The notes under the pieces are model-generated. The model saw only the letters and a list, made by a program, of their open reading frames with translations, made no database searches and had not been told where the DNA came from. From Alphaproteobacteria bacterium (lineage in GTDB: Bacteria; Pseudomonadota; Alphaproteobacteria; ATCC43930; CGMCC-115725): a stretch of 5,962 bases of DNA. Below, in pieces: positions 1 to 5,429 of this stretch. The stretch covers positions 1 to 5,962 of the forward strand of contig VAZR01000003.1 of NCBI GenBank assembly GCA_005888515.1, written 5' to 3'. A program made the position numbers and the translations under genes. Position 1 is the stretch's first letter. Each line of letters begins with the position of its first letter.

Positions 1-429
1 TAAGACGTCGGCCGTCTGTTGAAGAGCTGGCCCCACGGTTTCGTTCACGCCGCCGCTGAGTTCCGCCTCGTCTTCGTTCAGCACCCGTAGTACCTGCTCC
101 GCCTCCAACCAATTCGGCTCCTGCGCATCTCTCGCGCGCTCTTGTTCGTGGAGCCATTTGAATACGATGCGCTCAACGTCGGCCGCTGTCGCCAGAACCG
201 GAGCTGTTGAGTTCAATTGAAGCCGCCGCCGATGCATTGCAAAAAGCTCGTCAACCGCAACGGATCGGCGACGAACCAGCCTGACAGCTTGCCTCGGATC
301 GGATGTGTTTAGCGCCTCCCGGATTTCGCGCTTGCCAATCGCCTCGCGCAGATCGGCCGGCACCTTGGCGCGAAAGTAATAACGTGCGCCGCGCCGCTGC
401 AATCGGGTATGTCTGGGCAAGGTTTCCAT
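1..429 (-). CDS. Integrase N-terminus, tyrosine recombinase type with DUF6538-like start (partial, runs off left edge)
   Basis: Reading the minus strand from the ATG at 429 gives 143 codons with no stop to base 1. The protein begins METLPRHTRLQRRGARYYFR and continues with AKVPADLREAIGKREIREAL and then a basic helix (RQAVRLVRRR, about residues 46-55). A short beta-like RYYFRAKVP segment followed by DLR and repeated 'K/R..I..AL.T.D...A' helices is what I know from the DUF6538 N-terminal domain of phage and island integrases. The rest of the visible part is an acidic, helical linker of the core-binding type. The catalytic domain (R..R..Y) would lie outside the window, so the recombinase class is inferred. 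No strong Shine-Dalgarno precedes 429; this start is chosen because the homology-like region begins there. The gene points away from the tRNA-Ser 90 bp behind it, the normal orientation for an island integrase. Confidence 0.72.
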   Translation of the reverse strand, partial: METLPRHTRLQRRGARYYFRAKVPADLREAIGKREIREALNTSDPRQAVRLVRRRSVAVDELFAMHRRRLQLNSTAPVLATAADVERIVFKWLHEQERARDAQEPNWLEAEQVLRVLNEDEAELSGGVNETVGPALQQTADVL

Positions 430-519
430 CCCGGCGGTGTACCAATCAGGTGTCCGCTTGGGAAGCGAAAAGCCTTACATTCCAAGTTCTTGCTGGAAGC
501 TCAGGGGTTTACGGCCCGC
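430..519. other. Integrase leader / putative attachment-site flank between integrase and tRNA-Ser
   Basis: This 90-bp gap lies between the integrase start and the encoded CCA end of tRNA-Ser. If an island is integrated here, this stretch is its terminal DNA and should hold the integrase promoter and recombinase arm-binding sites. I see a 5-bp hairpin (455-459 with 463-467) and a 5-bp repeat TTCCA/TGGAA near 480-500. Neither is strong enough to name, and no clear -35/-10 pair is visible. Confidence 0.35.
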
Positions 520-611
<92 letters not shown>

Positions 612-862
612 GTGCTCTGGCATATGGGGCGGGTACGCCGCCGCTGCGATCCGAGGAGGGCGCGGACACTAACCGATGCCCGTCACGCCCGCAACCGCCG
701 GCGCCGGATACGAGCATCGCCCGCTGCGCGCCGTTATCGGCCCGTGTGCGATGGGGCAATAAAGCCACGAACCTCCGCCGTTCCCGATCGTTGACTCGCC
801 AGCCTTCGCGTTTTTTGCTGGGCGACGCCCATAAGAACGCAAGAGCCGAGCGGGCAAATGAG
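612..862. other. Intergenic gap with no gene seen
   Basis: This divergent gap lies between the 5' end of the minus-strand tRNA-Ser and the plus-strand protease gene, so it should carry both promoters. I could not pick out a convincing -35/-10 pair on either strand. Plus-strand open frames run through it but encode arginine/proline-rich, low-plausibility peptides and overlap the tRNA. A short perfect palindrome, TGGGCG/CGCCCA with a 1-nt centre, lies near 819-831. Confidence 0.4.
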
Positions 863-1507
863 ATGGCGGGCATGCGCTTTGCGGTTATGACATTGATGGC
901 CTCATTGGCCTTTTTCTCGGCGTCAGCGGCGCCCGCGCGGGCGTCCGAGGTCCCGCTCGGGGAAAGCGGCGGCATCTATACGGTACCCGGAGAGATCAAC
1001 CGAGCCGTGACCCTGCAATTTCTGGTCGACCCCGGATCCGCCGTGGTCGTCATACCGCGGTCCGTGTTGAGCCGGCTTATTCTCAATGGAACCGTCACCG
1101 AAGACGATGTGGTCGGCGTCAGTATTGCGGAACTTGCCGACCGGTCGCTTTACCAGACGGTGCGCATCAGATTGCGTGAGCTCCGGGTCGGCGACAATTT
1201 CGCTCGCGACGTGATTGCCTCGGTGGCGCCGGGACTGAACCATCCGCTGCTGGGGCAGAGTTTTTTAAAGAGATTTGCCTCGGTAACCCTGGACAACCAG
1301 CGGCGCGTCTTGATCCTGTCGGGTCCGGGTATGGCGATTCGGGCTGGGCGTATTCGGGTTCCTCTACGGCCCCGCAATATCCGGCGACAGTGGCGCCATC
1401 GCCATTTTATTCGTCCCCGCCGGCGGGGTCCTACAGCCCTTATAGCCCGCCGAGCTACTGGGCTCCGACGCGCTGATCTGCGGACCGAGCGGCGGGGCGC
1501 GGGATAA
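863..1507 (+). CDS. Secreted retropepsin-like aspartic protease, DPG variant, with probable C-terminal frameshift
   Basis: The 214-codon frame starts at ATG 863; ATG 872 (MRFAVMTL...) is equally possible, as neither has a strong Shine-Dalgarno. An export signal peptide spans about residues 4-28 (hydrophobic MTLMASLAFF, then ASAAPARAS). The mature part carries retropepsin-like signatures: GGIYTVPGEINRAVTLQFLV leading to the active-site loop at residues 56-58, then VVVIP, and later LLGQSFLKRF (about 129-138) with the 'TLDNQRRVLIL' strand typical of the single-domain clan AA proteases of Alphaproteobacteria. Such enzymes act as dimers, each subunit giving one Asp. The loop reads D56-P57-G58 instead of DTG/DSG: Asp is kept, Thr is lost. 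After about 1320 the frame turns arginine-rich and implausible, whereas the -1 frame gives a Pro/Ser/Tyr-rich tail ending ...SYWAPTR at TGA 1474-1476. A one-base loss around 1319-1330 is therefore likely, and the original protein was about 203 residues. Confidence 0.72.
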   Translation: MAGMRFAVMTLMASLAFFSASAAPARASEVPLGESGGIYTVPGEINRAVTLQFLVDPGSAVVVIPRSVLSRLILNGTVTEDDVVGVSIAELADRSLYQTVRIRLRELRVGDNFARDVIASVAPGLNHPLLGQSFLKRFASVTLDNQRRVLILSGPGMAIRAGRIRVPLRPRNIRRQWRHRHFIRPRRRGPTALIARRATGLRRADLRTERRGAG

Positions 1508-1520
1508 TCGCCGGCAACAA

Positions 1521-1550
1521 AAAGCCCCGCGCGGCGAGGCGCGGGGCTTT
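1521..1550. terminator. Bidirectional rho-independent terminator between convergent genes
   Basis: A perfect 12-bp stem, AAAGCCCCGCGC (1521-1532) pairing with GCGCGGGGCTTT (1539-1550), closes a 6-nt loop GGCGAG. Read on the minus strand it is followed by TTTTTGTT, a good U-tract for the gene ending at 1574. On the plus strand it ends CTTTAT, a weaker tract that can still serve the protease gene ending at 1476 or 1507. Its position exactly between two convergent genes supports the call. Confidence 0.88.
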
Positions 1551-1573
1551 ATCGTCACACAACCGGGTTCGGC

Positions 1574-1846
1574 TCAGTACCCGTAGTAATACCGGTGACG
1601 CCACGGCCGCTCCCAGCCGCCGCCATAGTAGCGGTTCTCCCAACGCCGGAAACCGTAGTAGCCGTTCGGAACGCAACGGCCCCAGCGATTGGGATGAAAC
1701 CCGCGGCCGCAACCGAAGGCGGCTTCGACAATGTTGCCGGACCCGGCCGACATGCCGAGATCCGGCGCAGCGGGAGCGGCGCTTGCACCCATCGACGAGG
1801 CGGCCAAAGCGATGGCGCCGGCAAAAGCAACAGTTGCGATGCGCAT
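1574..1846 (-). CDS. Small secreted GCG/CRPN-type protein
   Basis: This 90-residue protein starts at ATG 1846, chosen because GGAGGAA lies about 10 nt upstream (1855-1861). An upstream in-frame ATG at 1888 would place a non-signal extension before the leader. Residues 1-24 form a Sec-type signal peptide (MRIATVAFAGAIALAASSMG then ASAAP). The mature part carries GCGRGFHPNRWGRCVPN (about 45-61), with Cys46 and Cys58 probably disulfide-bonded. This matches the pattern I know as the GCG_CRPN motif of small secreted proteins in Bradyrhizobium and relatives. A Tyr/Gly/Arg/Trp-rich tail ends in RHRYYYGY. The function of the family is unknown to me; an envelope or periplasmic role is inferred from the leader only. 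The gene converges on the protease gene over a shared terminator. Confidence 0.85.
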   Translation of the reverse strand: MRIATVAFAGAIALAASSMGASAAPAAPDLGMSAGSGNIVEAAFGCGRGFHPNRWGRCVPNGYYGFRRWENRYYGGGWERPWRHRYYYGY

Positions 1847-1979
1847 TTCGAGAATTCCTCCGCAGACGTGGTGATCAAAAAACGACACGGCGCCGAGACA
1901 ATTCCCGGTTTGCGCGGAAAATGACCGCGCTCTTTGGTTTAGGCCGCGGCCCCTCGGCAGAACGCGGCATCAAGGCCCA

Positions 1980-2060
1980 TGCGTCCTTCGGGACACGCCC
2001 TTTGGGCGCTCCTCAGGATGAGGTTGGCTGTTTGATGCGTCCAAAAATGTGCCTCATCCC
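1980..2060. repeat. Degenerate REP-like intergenic palindrome
   Basis: The core has a small hairpin CGCCC-TTT-GGGCG (1996-2008), flanked by TCCTTCGGGACA on one side and CTCCTCAGGATGAGG on the other. TCCT (1984-1987) can pair with AGGA (2015-2018). GGATGAGG (2016-2023) is also perfectly inverted as CCTCATCC (2052-2059). It resembles the dispersed 'CCTCATCCTGAGGAGCGC...' elements I recall from Bradyrhizobium and Rhodopseudomonas genomes; that recollection was not checked. It lies in the divergent 344-bp gap at 1847-2190 between the GCG/CRPN gene and the FAD oxidoreductase. Confidence 0.55.
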
Positions 2061-2131
2061 GGACCTCCGGCGGAGCAGTCGAAGCACGCAAGCCGCGCCT
2101 CCAGCAGCAATCTGAGACAATGGTTCCTTCG

Positions 2132-2163
2132 ACATTGCCGGGCGTGAGCTCGCCCGCCATTGT
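2132..2163 (+). promoter_or_regulatory. 13-bp inverted repeat upstream of the FAD oxidoreductase gene
   Basis: ACATTGCCGGGCG (2132-2144) and CGCCCGCCATTGT (2151-2163) are inverted repeats with two mismatches around a 6-nt centre TGAGCT. A further ACAATGG at 2117-2123 is an exact inverse of the outer CCATTGT. The structure ends 27 bp before the ATG at 2191. It could be an operator for a dimeric regulator, an mRNA stem-loop in the leader, or another dispersed repeat. No regulator gene is visible nearby to decide between these. Confidence 0.35.
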
Positions 2164-2190
2164 GATGTGCGGCTGGCGCGGGGGCGGGAA

Positions 2191-3453
2191 ATGGCGGAGG
2201 AGAAGCGGCGTGTCGGGGTAATCGGCGCCGGAATGGGCGGGGTGTGCGCGGCATTGTGGCTGCAGCGCGACGGCCACCGCGTGTTTCTGGTCGACCCCGC
2301 CAATCCGGGCGAAGGCGCGTCGTTCGGCAATGCCGGCTGCTTCAACGGCTCGTCGGTGACGCCGACGGCCATGCCGGGTGTCGTCAAGCAGGTGCCGCGC
2401 TGGCTGATGGACCCGGTCGGCCCGCTGGCACTGCGCTGGAGCTATCTGCCGTCGATCCTGCCGTATCTCGTGCGGTTTGTGCGCTCGGCGACACCCGGGA
2501 AAGTGCGGGCGCAGGCCCGAGCGATGCGGCCGCTGGTCGGCCCGACCGTGCCGTTGGTGCGCGAACTGGCCAAGATGGCCGGCGCCGAAGAATTGGTGCA
2601 TCAGCGCGGGCATCTCTACGTCTACCGCTCCGCCGAATCCTTGGCGAAGGACGCGTTCGCCTGGGCCTTGCGGCGCGAGAACGGCGTCGAAATCGACGAG
2701 TTCGACGCCGACGAGTTGCGCCAGCTCGAACCGGTGTTGTCGCGCGATTATGTGCGCGGCCTGCTGGTGCGCGAGAACGGGCATACCAGCAACCCGCTCG
2801 GGCTCGTCACCCGGTTGTTCGAGCTGTTCCGGCGGCAGGGCGGCGAGATCGTCGCGGCCCGCGCGCTCGGCTTCCGGCTCGACGGACGGCAACTGACGGC
2901 GATCAGCACCGATCAGGGCGATGTCGCGGCCGATGCGGCGGTGGTCTCGGCCGGGGCCTATTCGAAGCCGCTCGCCACAGTGCTCGGCGACAAGGTGCCG
3001 CTCGAGACCGAGCGCGGTTATCATTTGATGATCCGCGACCCCGAGGTGATGCCGCGCATCCCGACCGCCGATGCCGACGGCAAGTTCGTCGCGACGCCGA
3101 TGGATACCGGGCTGCGCTTTGCCGGCACGGTCGAATTGGCCGGGCTCGACGCGCCGCCCGATTGGCGCCGCTCGCAAATCTTGTTGGCGCAAGGCCGCAG
3201 GATGCTGCCGGGGCTGGCGGCGCAGCATGCCGAAGAGCGGATCTCGGTGTGGATGGGGCACCGGCCGGCGATGCCCGATTCACTGCCGGTGATCGGGCCG
3301 TCGCAGAGTTCGCCGGATGTGATCTACGCGTTCGGGCACGGCCATGTCGGCATGACCGCGGCGCCGATGACCGGCAAGATCGTCGCCGATCTGCTGGCGG
3401 GCCGACCGGCGCCGATCGACATCGCGCCGTTCGCCGCCGCCCGGTTCGGATAA
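2191..3453 (+). CDS. FAD-dependent oxidoreductase, DadA/DAO family (D-amino-acid dehydrogenase-like)
   Basis: The 420-residue protein starts at ATG 2191, just ahead of the Rossmann fold. An in-frame ATG at 2167 would add only MRLARGRE; a G-rich stretch before 2191 may act as a weak ribosome site. The dinucleotide fold VGVIGAGMGG (residues 8-17) holds GxGxxG at G12, G14 and G17, and the beta2 acidic residue is Asp35 (FLVD). ASFGNAGCF follows, the usual second FAD-contact region of DadA-like enzymes. The middle and C-terminal parts carry ERGYHLMI, a FAGTVELAGLDAPPDWRR segment, GHRPAMPDSLPVIGPS and GHGHVGMTAAPMTGKIVADL, all typical of this family. These enzymes oxidise an amine C-N bond in D-amino acids or related secondary amines such as proline derivatives, passing electrons to a quinone or oxygen. 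The substrate cannot be assigned here. Length is normal and the frame intact. Confidence 0.9.
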   Translation: MAEEKRRVGVIGAGMGGVCAALWLQRDGHRVFLVDPANPGEGASFGNAGCFNGSSVTPTAMPGVVKQVPRWLMDPVGPLALRWSYLPSILPYLVRFVRSATPGKVRAQARAMRPLVGPTVPLVRELAKMAGAEELVHQRGHLYVYRSAESLAKDAFAWALRRENGVEIDEFDADELRQLEPVLSRDYVRGLLVRENGHTSNPLGLVTRLFELFRRQGGEIVAARALGFRLDGRQLTAISTDQGDVAADAAVVSAGAYSKPLATVLGDKVPLETERGYHLMIRDPEVMPRIPTADADGKFVATPMDTGLRFAGTVELAGLDAPPDWRRSQILLAQGRRMLPGLAAQHAEERISVWMGHRPAMPDSLPVIGPSQSSPDVIYAFGHGHVGMTAAPMTGKIVADLLAGRPAPIDIAPFAAARFG

Positions 3454-3475
3454 ACCGCGACAATTATAATCCTGC

Positions 3476-3563
3476 TGTCATTGCGAGGAGCGAAGCGACG
3501 AAGCAATCCCGATCGGTCTAGCCCCAATCGGAAGGAGATTGCTTCGCTTCGCTCGCAATGACA
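3476..3563. repeat. REP-type inverted repeat (TGTCATTGCGAG element)
   Basis: The left arm (3476-3508) begins TGTCATTGCGAG and ends GAAGCAATC; the right arm (3537-3563) is its inverse, GATTGC...TCGCAATGACA, lacking 6 nt of a GAAGCGA-type repeat. The centre forms its own near-perfect stem, CCGATCGG with CCAATCGG. The whole is one long hairpin lying 22 bp after the oxidoreductase stop and 53 bp before the next start. I recognise this 'GTCATTGCGAGGAGCGAAGCGACGAAGCAATC'-like element as a widely dispersed bacterial intergenic repeat. It may act as a transcription attenuator or 3' mRNA stabiliser between the two genes. Confidence 0.85.
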
Positions 3564-3616
3564 TGCCGTTTTTATGTTGTAGTGAACCAAGCGACAGCGC
3601 GCGACCGGAGGGAGAC

Positions 3617-4764
3617 ATGGCACTGGGGGCGGAGCGGTTTCTGACGACGCATACCGGCAGCCTGCCGCGGCCCGATGATTTGATCCGCATGATGTTCGCA
3701 AAGGAAGAAGGCGTGCCGGTCGATCCCGCCGCGCTGACGGCGCGCATCGGCGAAGCGGTTGCCGAGGTCGTCAAGAAGCAGGCCGATGCCGGCATCGACC
3801 TGATCAATGACGGCGAGATGTCGAAACCGAGCTATGCCACCTATGTCAAAGACCGGGTGACCGGCTTTGGCGGGACCAGCAACACCTTTGTCTATCAGGA
3901 TCTGGCGGAGTTCCCGCGGCTCGCGCAACGCGTGTTCGGCGACCCCGGACGCTCGCGGCGCAAGACGCCGGCCTGCACCGGGCCGATCGGAATCGCCGAC
4001 CCGGCGGCGCCGCGACCGATGTCGAGCATCTGAAATCCGCGTTGGGAGCGGTGAACGCGGCCGGCGGTTTTCTCAGCGCCGCCTCGCCCGGCGTCATCTC
4101 GCTGTTCTTCCGCAACGATTACTACCCGAACCAGGAGGCGTATCTGTTTGCGATCGCCGAGGCGGTGCGCGGCGAGTACGAGGCGATCGCCGGGGCCGGG
4201 ATCACGCTGCAGATCGATTGCCCCGATCTCGCGATGGGGCGGCACATCCAATACGCCGATCTGACGATCGAGGAATTCCGCAAGCGGGCGCGGCTGCATG
4301 TCGAGGCGCTGAACCATGCGCTGGCGCGGATCGCGCCGGAGCAGGTGCGGATGCATCTGTGCTGGGGCAATTACGAAGGCCCGCACCACTGCGACGTGCC
4401 GCTGGCCGACATCATCGACATCGTGTTCCTGGCACGGCCGGGCACGATCTCGTTTGAGGCGGCCAACCCGCGCCATGCCCACGAATGGACCTTGTTCGAG
4501 CGCGTGAAATTGCCGGAGGGCAAGACCATCATCCCCGGCGTCATCGAGTCGAAATCGAATTTTATCGAGCACCCGGAATTGGTGGCGCAGCGCATCGCGC
4601 GCTACGCCAATCTGGTCGGGCGCGACAATGTCATCGCCGGCAGCGATTGCGGGTTCGGCACCTGGGTCGGGCAAGCCGCGGTCGATCCCGATGTGGTGTG
4701 GGCCAAGCTGGCGGCGATGGCGGAGGGCGCGCGGCTCGCCTCGCGGCAATTCTGGAAATCTTGA
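3617..4764 (+). pseudogene. MetE C-domain-like (cobalamin-independent methionine synthase family) methyltransferase, frameshifted
   Basis: Two frames together make one protein. The first runs from ATG 3617 (GGAGGGAG at 3607-3614) to TGA 4031-4033, 138 residues: TTHTGSLPRP (10-19), DGEMSK from 65, ending DPAAPRPMSSI. The second carries on in the -1 frame from about 4009 (AATDVEHLKSALGAVNAAGG) to TGA 4762-4764. Restoring one lost base near 4004-4011 gives about 382 residues, a normal length. The zinc ligands of MetE-like enzymes are all there: His and Cys of HLCWGN (codons 4354, 4360), Glu of SFEAANPR (4456) and Cys of SDCGFGT (4648). The family moves or removes thiol-linked groups (methionine synthase, epoxyalkane:CoM transferase); these short stand-alone members have no fixed substrate that I know of. 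The site is not a slippery heptamer, so programmed shifting is unlikely. It is either a recent pseudogene or an assembly error. Confidence 0.85.
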
Positions 4765-4841
4765 GCCGCCTTGCCGGAGGGTTCCGCCTCTTCTACGATA
4801 TGAGATCGCATCGAACGGCTCCATGAGAGCAGGAGGTTCCG

Positions 4842-5276
4842 ATGGCCAATGACGTCTCGACCATAACCAAACCGGGCACCAAGTCCTCTGCGAAGCTCGG
4901 CTACACCAGCGCGAAAAAGCCGATCATGACCAAGGGAAGGCGCGATTTCTTCAGCTATCGCGACCTCGACCTGAAGGCGGCCAGCGGCGGGCAGATGCGC
5001 GGCCAGATCATGAAGGCGAAGACCGGCATGACGCAGCCGACCGGCTGGCACTACCATACCTGCGACAGTCAGTTCGTGTACCTGTTGAACGGCTGGGTCG
5101 AGCTCGAATTCGAGGGCGGCGAGTTTCTGCGTTGCGAGAAGGGCGACACGGTCTACATTCCGGGCGGGCTGCCGCACAACGAGCTGCGCACCTCGGATGA
5201 TTTCGAGGCGCTGGAAATCTCGGTCCCGGGCGAGCTCGGCACGGTGCCGGTCGACCCGCCGTCCAAGTCCGCGTAG
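4842..5276 (+). CDS. Small single-domain cupin protein
   Basis: The 144-residue protein starts at ATG 4842 with AGGAGG 5 nt upstream (4831-4836), the clearest ribosome site in the window. Cupin motif 1 is TGWHYHTCDSQFVYLLNGWV (67-86), with metal-ligand positions His70 and His72, and Gln77 where Glu is usual. Motif 2 is GDTVYIPGGLPHNE (101-114), with His112. A 3-His set with Gln in place of Glu still binds Fe or Mn in several cupins. The first 30 residues are polar and basic with no signal peptide, so it is probably cytoplasmic. It follows the MetE-like gene by 77 bp with no obvious terminator, so co-transcription is plausible. Cupins of this size act as small dioxygenases, isomerases or ligand-binding proteins; no specific reaction can be assigned. 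Confidence 0.88.
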   Translation: MANDVSTITKPGTKSSAKLGYTSAKKPIMTKGRRDFFSYRDLDLKAASGGQMRGQIMKAKTGMTQPTGWHYHTCDSQFVYLLNGWVELEFEGGEFLRCEKGDTVYIPGGLPHNELRTSDDFEALEISVPGELGTVPVDPPSKSA

Positions 5277-5302
5277 CCGCGCCGCCCTTGATATCGCCAA
5301 AA

Positions 5303-5390
5303 CCCCGTGCCGGGCACCCACGTCTTTCCGGTAGGCTGACGCGCGATTGAAAGACGTGGGTGGCCGGGACACGCCCGGCCACGGGGCGTT
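5303..5390. terminator. Dispersed inverted repeat acting as probable terminator after the cupin gene
   Basis: Two nested foldings are possible. CCGGGCACCCACGTCTTTC (5310-5328) pairs with GAAAGACGTGGGTGGCCGG (5349-5367), 18 of 19 positions. Alternatively CCCCGTGCCGGGC (5303-5315) pairs with GCCCGGCCACGGGG (5373-5386) with a one-base bulge; TGGCCGGG/CCCGGCCA (5361-5368, 5374-5381) gives a third small stem. The outer folding is followed by CGTTTTA, a short U-tract. The AAGACGTGG(G/A)TGGCCGGGAC block resembles a repeat I recall as common in Bradyrhizobiaceae intergenic regions, so it is probably a mobile or dispersed palindrome reused as a terminator. It begins 26 bp after the cupin stop. Confidence 0.7.
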
Positions 5391-5429
5391 TTAGCGCTTT
5401 GTTGGGGAAGCGCGATTCCTAATGCGGCG

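Noticed and set aside
251..445. A 64-codon minus-strand frame overlapping the integrase start.
   Set aside because: The adjacent frame starting at 429 stays open to the window edge and carries integrase-like sequence; this one is its shadow.
1862..1960. A sigma70-like promoter (TTGTCT ... TTGATC) for the GCG/CRPN gene on the minus strand.
   Set aside because: The -10 match is poor, so it was not listed as a feature.
1939..3261. A 440-codon open frame on the minus strand opposite the FAD oxidoreductase.
   Set aside because: It is Arg/His/Gln/Pro-rich with no recognisable domain and lies wholly antisense to a gene with full family signatures; long antisense frames are expected at this GC content.
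4000..4035. Programmed -1 ribosomal frameshifting in the MetE-like gene.
   Set aside because: There is no X-XXY-YYZ slippery heptamer at the junction and I see no clear downstream pseudoknot.
3895..4824. A 309-codon minus-strand open frame spanning the frameshifted MetE-like gene.
   Set aside because: Composition is shadow-like (His/Arg/Asp/Gly) and the opposite strand carries conserved MetE-like motifs in two frames.
3476..5390. A CRISPR array made from the repeated palindromic intergenic sequences.
   Set aside because: The repeats are single, unlike each other, and separated by coding genes; there is no repeat-spacer periodicity and no cas gene.
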